From Sphingomonas hominis (lineage in GTDB: Bacteria > Pseudomonadota > Alphaproteobacteria > Sphingomonadales > Sphingomonadaceae), in assembly GCF_013328205.1 (NCBI RefSeq), contig NZ_JABULH010000005.1:248001-312000 (forward strand): a stretch of 64,000 nucleotides of DNA, read 5' to 3'. Of the stretch, positions 56,914-64,000 are shown one piece after another (within the stretch, counting starts at the first letter, position 1; every line of letters starts with the position of its first letter). The translations under genes were made by a program, and so were the position numbers. The notes under the pieces were generated by a model that worked only from the letters and a program-made list of their open reading frames with translations, made no database searches and was not told the DNA's origin.

Positions 56914-59501
56914 CAATGCGCCCGCATGAGGTCATGGAGATCGGCGAAGGCATTGCCGGGCCGCGCCGGCGTGCTCGGCACCGCCTTGGGCCGCGGTCGC
57001 CCGCGCCAGACGTAGCGCGGCGCGCTTTCCTCGCCTTCACGGCTCGCAGTACGAAAGCCGAGTTCCGCCATCAAGCGTGCCAGCGTCTCGGGCTCCAATC
57101 CCATCGAAGTCGCGAGCGCCGGGTCGGGCGCGAACGCCCCACGCGCGCCGCCCTCGCTCGCCGCACGCGCGTCGTGCGCCGCCCGCGCGATCCGCTCGAC
57201 CAGGTCGATCCGCACCGCCTGCGCACCCAGCGGCCGGTATCCCATCCCCAGCATCGCGCCCGGTGTCGCGCGCGGCAACACGGTCGCGCCCGCGGGCGGG
57301 GCCGGGGGCGCCGCGCCGTGCGCCGCCGCAATCAACGCCTGCCGCCACGCGCGCGCGTTGGGCTTGAGCAAGCGCGGATCAAACAGGTCGAGCGCGCCGA
57401 TCGTGACGCCAGCGCGCCTGAGCCAGTGCCGCGCGCCGCCGTCGAGCGCGTCGAGCGAAGCGGTCAGCGGCGCACGCGCGGCGACCCCTGCGCCCGCCTC
57501 CAGCGCGCCCGCGATGCTGCGCAAGGCCGGCCCGGCTTCCGCCGCGCGCGTTGCCTCCGCCAGCTTGGCGAGCGCGGGCAGCCGGCGCGCGATGTTCGCC
57601 GTCACCCAGTCGCGCACCCGTGCCGCCACCCGCTCGCGCAAAGCCGTGTCTAGGCAGGCGAGCGCAGGGTCGAGCACCACCGCCGGCCGCGCCAGCGACG
57701 CCCCGCGAGCGAGCCGCGCCAGTTCGACGCCGTTCGCGGTGATCGCACCATCCTCGCCCAGCGCGAACGCGTCGTCGTTCCCTGTGATCAGCGCCTCGGC
57801 GCGCCGCCGCCGCTCGGTGCCGAGTCTTTTCTCCGCGGTGGCGAGCAGCAGGCGCTTGTCCGCGGCGCGCGCCTCGGGGGCGACGGTGAAGCGGAAGCCG
57901 TCCAATCGCCCGATCGCGTGCGCGTCGATCGTCACTTCTCCGTCGCCGGCGATCTCGACCGGCAGCTCGCCCGCACCCGCGCCGATCTTGCGCATCAGCG
58001 CCGTGGTACGCTTGTCGACGAACCGCTGCGTCAGGCTCGCGTGCAGCGCGTCCGACAGCCGCTCCTCGACTTCCAGCGCGCGCTGCGCCCAGGTCTGCGG
58101 GTCAGCGAGCCAGTCGGGGCGCTGCGCGATATAGGTCCAGCTGCGGATCGCCGCGATTCGACCCGCGATCGTCTCAACATCGCCGTCGGTGCGGTCGAGC
58201 CGCGCGACCTCGTCGGCGAACCATTGGTGCGGGATGTATCCTTGCGCCAGATAGTTGAACACGCGCCCGACGAAGCGCGCGTGCGGATCGAGCCCCAGTT
58301 TGGCGAAATCGGGTATACCGCACGCCGCCCACAGCCGCGCGACGTTGCCGCGCCCCCGACCTTCACCCGAACGCCCGTCCACCGCGGCGCGCACCGCCGG
58401 ATCGTCGGCCAGCCGCTTCAGCACTTTCAGATCGAGCGCCTCGGGCGCTGGGCGCAGCATCGTGACGGTGCCGCCGGGCATCTCGGGCTTCTTCGACAGG
58501 CTGGCGATCAGCGCGTCGATGCTGCGCAGGTCGGGCTCGCCCTCGCGCCAGTAGAGCCAGTCGAGCTTCGGGAAACGATGCCCTTCGATCGCCTGCACTT
58601 CCTCCGGCAGGAACGCTTCGTCGCCTTCCTCGGTCAATGCGCCGAACGTGCCGTCGCGCTGGTGCCGGCCCGCGCGCCCCGCGATCTGCGCCATTTCCGC
58701 GACCGTCAGCCGACGCCGCCTACGCCCGTCGAACTTGTGCAGACCCGCGAACGCGACGTGCCCGACGTCGAGGTTCAACCCCATGCCGATCGCGTCGGTC
58801 GCAACCAGGTAATCGACCTCGCCCGCCTGGAACATCTGCACTTGCGCGTTGCGGGTGCGCGGGGACAGCGCGCCCATCACCACCGCCGCCCCGCCGCGCA
58901 GGCGCCGGAGCATCTCCGCGGTCGCGTACACTTCCTCCGCGGAAAAGGCGACCACCGCCGACCGCCGGGGCAGGCGTGAGAGCTTCTTCGCGGCGCCGTA
59001 GGAGAGCGTCGAGAAGCGCGGCCGCTCGACGATCTCAATGCCGGGGATCAGGTTGCGCAGCACCGGGCGCAGCGCTTCCGAGCCGAGGATCATCGTCTCC
59101 TCGCGCCCGCGTGCGCGCAGCAGTCGGTCGGTGAAGACGTGCCCGCGCTCGGGATCGGCCCCCAGTTGCGCCTCGTCGATCGCGACGAACGCGAAATCGC
59201 GGTCGAGCTGGTCGGTCGAGCGGCTGCTCTGGCCCGACCGCGGCAGCGGCATGCTTTCCGCGGTGCACAGGAACCAGCGCGCGTCCTTGGGAACGATCCG
59301 CTCCTCGCCCGTCACCAGCGCGACGCGGTCCGCGCCCTTGATCGCGACAACGCGGTCGTACACTTCGCGCGCCAGCAGGCGCAGCGGAAAGCCGATGCAG
59401 CCGCTCGAATGCGCGCACATCCGCTCGATCGCGAGATGGGTCTTGCCGGTGTTGGTGGGACCCAGCACCGCCTTCACCCGGGCGTTGTCACGCGCACTCA
59501 T
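56913..59501 (-). CDS. SUV3-like RNA/DNA helicase
   Basis: 862 aa from ATG 59501 (MSARDNARVKAVLGPTNTGKTH). Walker A GPTNTGKTHLAIERM at 14-28; Walker B as DEAQLGADPERGHVF, with DEAQ replacing DEAD (near 112). Motif V/VI region ATDAIGMGLNLDVGHVAFAG and AQIAGRAGRHQRDGTFG (near 265-320), and a long C-terminal region with accessory domains ending PGNAFADLHDLMRAH. This is the alphaproteobacterial relative of mitochondrial Suv3. The frame extends to 59585, but the extra 28 residues are not family-like. Confidence 0.92.
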   Translation of the reverse strand: MSARDNARVKAVLGPTNTGKTHLAIERMCAHSSGCIGFPLRLLAREVYDRVVAIKGADRVALVTGEERIVPKDARWFLCTAESMPLPRSGQSSRSTDQLDRDFAFVAIDEAQLGADPERGHVFTDRLLRARGREETMILGSEALRPVLRNLIPGIEIVERPRFSTLSYGAAKKLSRLPRRSAVVAFSAEEVYATAEMLRRLRGGAAVVMGALSPRTRNAQVQMFQAGEVDYLVATDAIGMGLNLDVGHVAFAGLHKFDGRRRRRLTVAEMAQIAGRAGRHQRDGTFGALTEEGDEAFLPEEVQAIEGHRFPKLDWLYWREGEPDLRSIDALIASLSKKPEMPGGTVTMLRPAPEALDLKVLKRLADDPAVRAAVDGRSGEGRGRGNVARLWAACGIPDFAKLGLDPHARFVGRVFNYLAQGYIPHQWFADEVARLDRTDGDVETIAGRIAAIRSWTYIAQRPDWLADPQTWAQRALEVEERLSDALHASLTQRFVDKRTTALMRKIGAGAGELPVEIAGDGEVTIDAHAIGRLDGFRFTVAPEARAADKRLLLATAEKRLGTERRRRAEALITGNDDAFALGEDGAITANGVELARLARGASLARPAVVLDPALACLDTALRERVAARVRDWVTANIARRLPALAKLAEATRAAEAGPALRSIAGALEAGAGVAARAPLTASLDALDGGARHWLRRAGVTIGALDLFDPRLLKPNARAWRQALIAAAHGAAPPAPPAGATVLPRATPGAMLGMGYRPLGAQAVRIDLVERIARAAHDARAASEGGARGAFAPDPALATSMGLEPETLARLMAELGFRTASREGEESAPRYVWRGRPRPKAVPSTPARPGNAFADLHDLMRAH

Positions 59502-59686
59502 GGTTCGCCCTACATCGGGTGCGGGGCAGGGGGATGCAATCACTTCCTCGCGGCCGACGCGATCCGATCGCTTCCCCGCGCGCACCGGTCATCCCGGCTC
59601 AGGCGCGGCGCGGTTAATTTGACTTTAGGGTCTCGGGTCCACAACGCGCCGCCGGACACCCGAGCATATTTGAACGAGACGCCGCA

Positions 59687-61189
59687 TTGTTTCTGCGTGA
59701 ACAACAAGGTCTGGAGCTGGCAGGCGCGGCGGGTTCGTCGGTGCGGATGCGCGCGCTCGTGCCCGCTGCCGCCACGCCGAGCGTTCCGCTCGCCGAGCCG
59801 TCGCTGCTCGACCGCGTGCGCGACGTGGCCGTCCACACCGATTGGGCGCCCGATCTCGGCCAGGATATCGGCAGTCGCACCTGGTGGCGCGGTGCCGCGA
59901 CCTGCGCGGCGCTGATCGCGGCGGCGTGGATGACGCGCCCGGGCTTTCCGCCGATCCTCGGCTACGCGCCCCCGGTCGCGACCGGCGCGGCCTATGAGGA
60001 AACCCGCACGCAGGGGATCGCGCCACTCGCCCTCGGTTCCACCACCGGGCGCCGTGCCGCCGCCTCCGGCCTCGTCCGTCGCCTGAGCCAGACGCCCGAG
60101 CGCCCGCAGATCGACCTGACCGTGACGCTCGGCGGTGGCGACACCTTGTCCAACGCGCTCCAGCGCGCCGGCGTCGGCATGAACGAGGCCGCGCGCGTCG
60201 CCACCCTGGTCGGCGGCGCGGTGTCGCTCGATCAGTTGAAGCCGGGCACGATCCTGTCGCTGACGATGGGCCGTCGCCCGTCACGGCTGCAACCGCGCCC
60301 ACTCGAGAAGCTCAGCTTCCGCGCCGGGTTTGACCTCGACCTCGCGGTAAACCGCGCCGGAAATGACCTGCTGCTCGACCGTCGCCCGATCTCGATCGAC
60401 CGCGCACCGTTGCACGTACGCGGGCTGGTCGGCGCCAGCCTCTATCGCTCGATGCGCGCCGCGGGCGTCCCCGCACGCGTGGTCGAATCGTACATCAAGG
60501 CGGTCGCCGCGCGGATGCCGATCGGCGACGTCGGGGCCGCCGACACGTTCGACATCGTCGCCGACCAGGCGCGCGCCGCCACCGGCGAGGTCGAGGTGGG
60601 GCAGCTCCAGTACGCCGGGCTCGCCGACGCTGCCGGCCGCCGCCGGCTGCAACTCGTCCGCTGGGGCGACCAACAGGGTGAAGGCGGCAGCTTCATGGAC
60701 CCGACGGGTCAGGTCGAGCGCCGCGGCTTCATGGGGATGCCCGTCGCGGGTCGCGTCACGTCGACCTTCGGGATGCGCATGCACCCGCTGCTCGGCTTCA
60801 TGCGCATGCACCGTGGCATGGACATCGGCGCGCCCTACGGCAGCCCGATCTACGCCGCGATCGACGGCGTCGTGTCGTTCGCGGGACGCAGCGGCGGTTA
60901 CGGCAATTTCATCAAGCTCGCGCATCCCGGCGGCTACGCCTCAGGCTACGGTCATCTGAGCCGCTTCGCCGTCTCCACCGGCACACGCGTCGCGCGCGGC
61001 CAGGTGATCGGCTATGTCGGGTCGACCGGCATGTCGACGGGGCCGCACCTGCACTGGGAGGTGTGGAAGAACGGCGTGCCGGTGAACCCGCGCTCGATCT
61101 CGCTGTCGAGCGTACAGACGGTGTCGGGCGACACACTGCGCGGGTTGAAGGCCAAGATCGCGCGCCTGCTGTCCGCACCGGCGCGCTGA
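59687..61189 (+). CDS. M23-family metallopeptidase (peptidoglycan endopeptidase-like)
   Basis: 500 aa from a TTG at 59687 (FLREQQGLELAG, a start seen in related sphingomonad proteins). One membrane segment (about 68-85), a LysM/OapA-like middle (DLTVTLGGGDTLSNALQRAGV, about 142-162), and the C-terminal M23 domain with zinc ligands MHRGMDIGAPYGSPIYAAID (His near 375, Asp near 379) and GPHLHWEVWKNG near 452. Cleaves cell-wall cross-links or helps activate amidases; which one is not clear. Confidence 0.92.
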   Translation: MFLREQQGLELAGAAGSSVRMRALVPAAATPSVPLAEPSLLDRVRDVAVHTDWAPDLGQDIGSRTWWRGAATCAALIAAAWMTRPGFPPILGYAPPVATGAAYEETRTQGIAPLALGSTTGRRAAASGLVRRLSQTPERPQIDLTVTLGGGDTLSNALQRAGVGMNEAARVATLVGGAVSLDQLKPGTILSLTMGRRPSRLQPRPLEKLSFRAGFDLDLAVNRAGNDLLLDRRPISIDRAPLHVRGLVGASLYRSMRAAGVPARVVESYIKAVAARMPIGDVGAADTFDIVADQARAATGEVEVGQLQYAGLADAAGRRRLQLVRWGDQQGEGGSFMDPTGQVERRGFMGMPVAGRVTSTFGMRMHPLLGFMRMHRGMDIGAPYGSPIYAAIDGVVSFAGRSGGYGNFIKLAHPGGYASGYGHLSRFAVSTGTRVARGQVIGYVGSTGMSTGPHLHWEVWKNGVPVNPRSISLSSVQTVSGDTLRGLKAKIARLLSAPAR

Positions 61190-61256
61190 TCCGCGGTCTG
61201 CCGCGTTCGGATCCGATCCGACGCCCCACTATTGCTGGCGGCATGAGAAAGCAGGA

Positions 61257-61280
61257 GCCCGGACCAAGCCCGGGATAACG
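61257..61280. repeat. REP-like half repeat between the M23 gene and lptA
   Basis: GCCCGGACCAAGCCCGGGAT-AACG at 61257-61280: arms CCCGG/CCGGG of the same repeat family, now a single half, lying between convergent stops. Confidence 0.55.
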
Positions 61281-61291
61281 AAAGCCGTGTG

Positions 61292-61837
61292 TTAGTTCCG
61301 CTTCGGAACCGAGAACGTTCCCGTCACGCGGCCGGTCGGCGCGCGCTGCACGTTGCCGGCGGTTCCGCTGCCGTTGCCGCCCGCCACCGCCGATCCGTCG
61401 ATCACCGCGCGTCCGGTATCGAGGTTGATCGTCAGCCGCGCGCCGTTGACCGTGTTCGGCCCCTGCATCAGCCGCACCGCGCCCAGCATGGTGATGACGC
61501 GGCGGTTAAGGTCGTACACCGCATATTGCCCGCGCGCGGTCTGATCCGGGCGGCGCACCGTCACCCCGCCCGACGCGTCGAGCCTGGACACCTGCGGGTT
61601 CCCGTCGACGATCTCGCCGGTATAGGCGACGTTCAGCCGCTGAGCGTTGAGCGTCATCTCGGCCTGTTTCACCGCTACATTGCCGGTCAGCACCGCGCGG
61701 TTCGCCTTGTCCTGCAACTCGATCTGGTCCGCGCCAAAATCGATCGGCGCGTTGGTGTTGTGCTTGCCCTGCGCGGCCGCGGGGGCGGCGACGAGCAGAA
61801 GCGACAGGAGAGGGAGCGAGCCACGCATGGCGCTCAT
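61292..61837 (-). CDS. lptA: Lipopolysaccharide export protein LptA
   Basis: Periplasmic bridge protein of the Lpt pathway. The ATG at 61837 overlaps the lptC stop (ATGA) and gives 181 aa with a signal peptide (MSAMRGSLPLLSLLLVAAPAAAQ). OstA-like beta-jellyroll: DFGADQIELQDKANRAVLTGNVAVKQAEMTLNAQRLNVAY (about 33-72) and DLNRRVITMLGAVRLMQGPN. The C-terminal tail is Gly/Ser-rich. lptB does not follow in this window. Confidence 0.9.
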   Translation of the reverse strand: MSAMRGSLPLLSLLLVAAPAAAQGKHNTNAPIDFGADQIELQDKANRAVLTGNVAVKQAEMTLNAQRLNVAYTGEIVDGNPQVSRLDASGGVTVRRPDQTARGQYAVYDLNRRVITMLGAVRLMQGPNTVNGARLTINLDTGRAVIDGSAVAGGNGSGTAGNVQRAPTGRVTGTFSVPKRN

Positions 61838-62472
61838 TTCGTTTGTCTCGGCACGATGCGCAAGCGCGCGTTGCCGTTCAATCGGACGGTGCGCGATTCC
61901 AGATCGGCCGACATGCTGTTCGCGCTGAAATTGCCCTGCCTGACCGTACCCGTCACCGGCGCGGTCGAGGTCAATTGCCGCGTTTTCAGATCGACGTCGG
62001 CACTGGAGGTGTCGAGCGAATAATTGTTGGGCGCGCGCACCGCGATTGGTCCGTCGACGCGCACCTTCTCGGCATCCATGTCGTAGCGCGCGGTCGGCGC
62101 GGTCAGCCGTGCCGGCCCGTCCTGCAACTGGATCGCCGCCGCCATCTGCTGAATGCGCACCACCGCCTCGGCCGAGCTCTTCTGCACCGCCGACCCTGCG
62201 TCGAGCTCGAACGGCTGCCCCTTGGCATCGGTGCCGCGGTAGGTCGCCGATTGCAGCTTCATCCGTTCCTTGGCGACCTCGACCTTGTTCTTGTCGAGCA
62301 CGAAGGACACGTCGCCCGCCATCGTCAACGGCGCCATGACCAGAAACGCGGTCAGCACGCCGATCGACGCCGGGATCAGCCAGTTCGACGTGCGGATCAG
62401 CCGGTCGTGCCGCCCGCCCGGACGCGCCCATTGCTGCCGCGGCGAGCGCACACCGCGCGCGCTCGCGCTCAT
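61834..62472 (-). CDS. lptC: LPS export ABC transporter periplasmic protein LptC
   Basis: 212 aa; one membrane helix (LIPASIGVLTAFLVMAPLTMA, about 32-52) and an LptC beta-jellyroll (SFVLDKNKVEVAKERMKLQSATYRGTD, then VRIQQMAAAIQLQDGPARLTAP). Ends LNGNARLRIVPRQTK. Tethers LptA to the inner-membrane complex. Precedes lptA by ATGA overlap and lies 33 bases after rnd. Confidence 0.92.
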   Translation of the reverse strand: MSASARGVRSPRQQWARPGGRHDRLIRTSNWLIPASIGVLTAFLVMAPLTMAGDVSFVLDKNKVEVAKERMKLQSATYRGTDAKGQPFELDAGSAVQKSSAEAVVRIQQMAAAIQLQDGPARLTAPTARYDMDAEKVRVDGPIAVRAPNNYSLDTSSADVDLKTRQLTSTAPVTGTVRQGNFSANSMSADLESRTVRLNGNARLRIVPRQTK

Positions 62473-62505
62473 CGCGCGCTTCTCATCGCCAGCGCCGTGC
62501 CCGCG

Positions 62506-63126
62506 TCACGCATGCGCGAAGATGTCGATCTCGGGCCAGCCGGCGATGTCGAGCTCGGCGCGCGCGGGCAGGAAGTCGAAACACGCCTGCGCCAGCGCCA
62601 TGCGCCCCTCGCGCACCAGCCGCTTGTCGAGCTCCTCCTTCATCCGGTGCAGGTAACGCACGTCGGACGCGGCATAATCACGCTGCGCGTCGGACAGCTC
62701 CGGCCCGCCCCAGTCGGACGATTGCTGCTGCTTGGAGATATCCTGGCCGAGCAGTTCCTTGACCAGTTCCTTCAATCCGTGGCGGTCGGTATAGGTGCGC
62801 ACCAGCCGCGACGCGATCTTGGTGCAATAAACCGGCGCGGCCACGACGCCGAGATAATAGCTGAGCGCGGCGATATCGAAGCGGCCGAAATGGTACAGCT
62901 TCAACCGGTCGGGATCGGCCAGCACGCGCTTCAGGTTCGGCGCGGCATAATCGCTGCCGGGATTGAAGCGCACCAGATGCTCGTCGCCTTGCCCATCGGA
63001 CAATTGCACCACGCACAACCGGTCACGCGGCGTGATCAGCCCCATCGTCTCGGTATCGACCGCGATCGCGGCACCGGGCGCGAACACGTCGCCGGGAAGG
63101 TCTTCCTCGTGGAAATAAACAGCCAT
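62506..63126 (-). CDS. rnd: Ribonuclease D, short form
   Basis: 206 aa: only the DEDD 3'-5' exonuclease domain, without the HRDC domains of E. coli RNase D. Exo I AIAVDTETMGL (DTE near 24-26), Exo II LYHFGRFDIAALSYYL (near 77-92), Exo III YAASDVRYLHRMKEEL (near 160-175). Matures tRNA 3' ends. Start ATG 63126. Order rnd-lptC-lptA is common in alphaproteobacteria. Confidence 0.94.
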   Translation of the reverse strand: MAVYFHEEDLPGDVFAPGAAIAVDTETMGLITPRDRLCVVQLSDGQGDEHLVRFNPGSDYAAPNLKRVLADPDRLKLYHFGRFDIAALSYYLGVVAAPVYCTKIASRLVRTYTDRHGLKELVKELLGQDISKQQQSSDWGGPELSDAQRDYAASDVRYLHRMKEELDKRLVREGRMALAQACFDFLPARAELDIAGWPEIDIFAHA

Positions 63127-63191
63127 GTGTTCGCCGTAGCTTGCGCCGCGCGTCCGCTCAATGGGCGTGAGTGTTCATTCACCCCTCATCT

Positions 63192-64000
63192 TCAGCCTTC
63201 GTCGGCGTAGATCGCGACCTTTGCCTCGACGCCTGCCGATACCTGCCCGCGGTACATGCCCTGTGTGGTGAAGCTCCACACCGGCTGTCCGTCCGGCCCG
63301 GTCACGATCACCCCGCCGCTGCCGCCCAGCGCCTTGACGCCCGCCATCACCGCGTCGGCGGCGACCTGCAACGGCTCGCCCAGCATCCGCACGCGCGCGC
63401 CGATCTCATGCCCGACGCTTTCGCGGATGAAATATTCGCCCGACCCGGTCGCCGACACCGCGCAGGCGCGATCATCGGCGTAGGTACCCGCGCCGATCAG
63501 CGGCGAATCGCCGACCCGGCCCCAGCGCTTGCCCGTCACGCCCCCAGTCGAGGTTGCGACCGCGACATGGCCGTCCACGTCGCACGCCACCGCGCCGACG
63601 GTGCCGTATTTCATGTCGACGTCGAACCAGTCCTCGCTTGCCTTCATGGCGGCAAGCTGCGCGCGCCGTTCGGGAATGACGAACCAGTCCTCATCCGCCT
63701 GCTCGACGCCCTGCTCGCGTGCGAACGTGTCGGCACCCGCGCCAGTCAGCAGCACGTGCGGGCTGTGGTCCTTCACCGCCCGCGCGAGGCTGACCGGATT
63801 GCGCGCATGACTCACCCCAGCGACCGCGCCGGCCGATCGGTCGCGCCCGTCCATGATCGCGGCGTCGAGTTCGACCCGGCCCTCGAACGTCAGCACCGCG
63901 CCCCGCGCAGAATTGAAGTGCGCGTCATCCTCCAGCACGCGCACCGCCGCCTCGACCGCGTCCACCGCCGCGCCGCCGCTCGCCAGCACCGCCGCCCCCG
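63192..64000 (-). CDS. Isoaspartyl peptidase / L-asparaginase (Ntn hydrolase), partial (5' end outside window)
   Basis: Threonine-dependent Ntn hydrolase that cleaves isoaspartyl peptides or asparagine. Visible part: GGAAVDAVEAAVRVLEDD then HFNSARGAVLTFEGRVELDAAIMDG, and the autocleavage/active-site block KYGTVGAVACDVDGHVAVATSTGG with the nucleophile Thr in YGTVG. The C-terminal SGGVIVTGPDGQPVWSFTTQGMYRG is intact to the stop. The N-terminal 40 or so residues lie beyond position 64000. Confidence 0.92.
   Translation of the reverse strand, partial: GAAVLASGGAAVDAVEAAVRVLEDDAHFNSARGAVLTFEGRVELDAAIMDGRDRSAGAVAGVSHARNPVSLARAVKDHSPHVLLTGAGADTFAREQGVEQADEDWFVIPERRAQLAAMKASEDWFDVDMKYGTVGAVACDVDGHVAVATSTGGVTGKRWGRVGDSPLIGAGTYADDRACAVSATGSGEYFIRESVGHEIGARVRMLGEPLQVAADAVMAGVKALGGSGGVIVTGPDGQPVWSFTTQGMYRGQVSAGVEAKVAIYADEG

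Overview
The window is high-GC chromosomal DNA from an alphaproteobacterium, almost certainly a Sphingomonas-type sphingomonad. The indicators are a crtY-crtI-crtB carotenoid cluster, a TorF-type porin, an alphaproteobacterial rpmF-plsX-fabH-ihfA-merR run, a CarD / FdxA / S4 / SUV3-like helicase block, an rnd-lptC-lptA block, frequent GTG and TTG starts, and dense ATGA/GTGA/TTGA stop-start overlaps. Most of it is ordinary core genome. I see no prophage, integron, CRISPR array, insertion sequence or transposase.

Layout. 1-2.6 kb: cytochrome c oxidase coxB-ctaD (minus; ctaD runs off the left edge). 2.8-7.2 kb: pyrE, pdxJ, acpS, lepB, an AI-2E family permease and maiA in one tight plus-strand run. 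7.3-11.7 kb: membrane protein, DUF2141 protein and GT4 glycosyltransferase, followed by PhoD. 11.8-16.1 kb: carotenoid operon crtY-crtI-LOG-crtB. 16.2-19.8 kb: pheS-pheT. 20.3-22.1 kb: dnaN and an outer-membrane beta-barrel protein. 22.3-23.4 kb: histidine phosphatase and IalB-like protein. 23.4-24.5 kb: a 1.1 kb stretch with no convincing gene but with repeats and DnaA-box-like sites. 24.5-29.8 kb: gpsA-tsaD (minus), then a secreted protein, hemC-hemD and a mitofilin/Mic60-like protein (plus). 29.9-30.5 kb: a serine-hydrolase remnant and tRNA-Gly(GCC) with a strong hairpin touching its 3' end. 30.7-34.4 kb: OmpR/EnvZ-type two-component pair, then a SulP transporter preceded by a coupled 13-codon leader ORF. 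34.6-37.2 kb: TorF porin, then CnoX-like thioredoxin, Lon-substrate-binding-domain protein and Trm112. 37.3-42.7 kb: lipoprotein MsrA, a 45-aa membrane protein, aspartate aminotransferase, a pabB-pabC fusion, an MBL hydrolase and a MAPEG protein. 42.9-46 kb: rpmF-plsX-fabH-ihfA-merR. 46-49.4 kb: a dioxygenase-like remnant, etfB-etfA and sucC. 49.6-52.9 kb: DinG/XPD-type helicase and SixA phosphatase. 52.9-55.2 kb: three tandem GIN-domain (DUF2807) secreted proteins behind an operator-like palindrome and a Shine-Dalgarno-sequestering hairpin. 55.3-59.5 kb: carD, fdxA, S4 protein and SUV3-like helicase. 59.7-64 kb: M23 peptidase, lptA-lptC-rnd, and a partial isoaspartyl peptidase.

How it fits together. 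The metabolic blocks cover respiration (cox, etf, sucC), heme, carotenoids, pyrimidine/PLP/folate cofactors, phospholipid and fatty-acid initiation, and envelope biogenesis (lepB, lpt, porins, M23). The parts least explained by known genes are the three-gene GIN array with its control region, the glycosyltransferase cassette beside phoD, the LOG gene inside the carotenoid operon, the leader ORF before SulP, the repeat-rich island at 23.4-24.5 kb, two decayed genes, and a family of REP-like inverted repeats that sit mainly between convergent genes. All assignments come from reading the sequence; no database search was possible.
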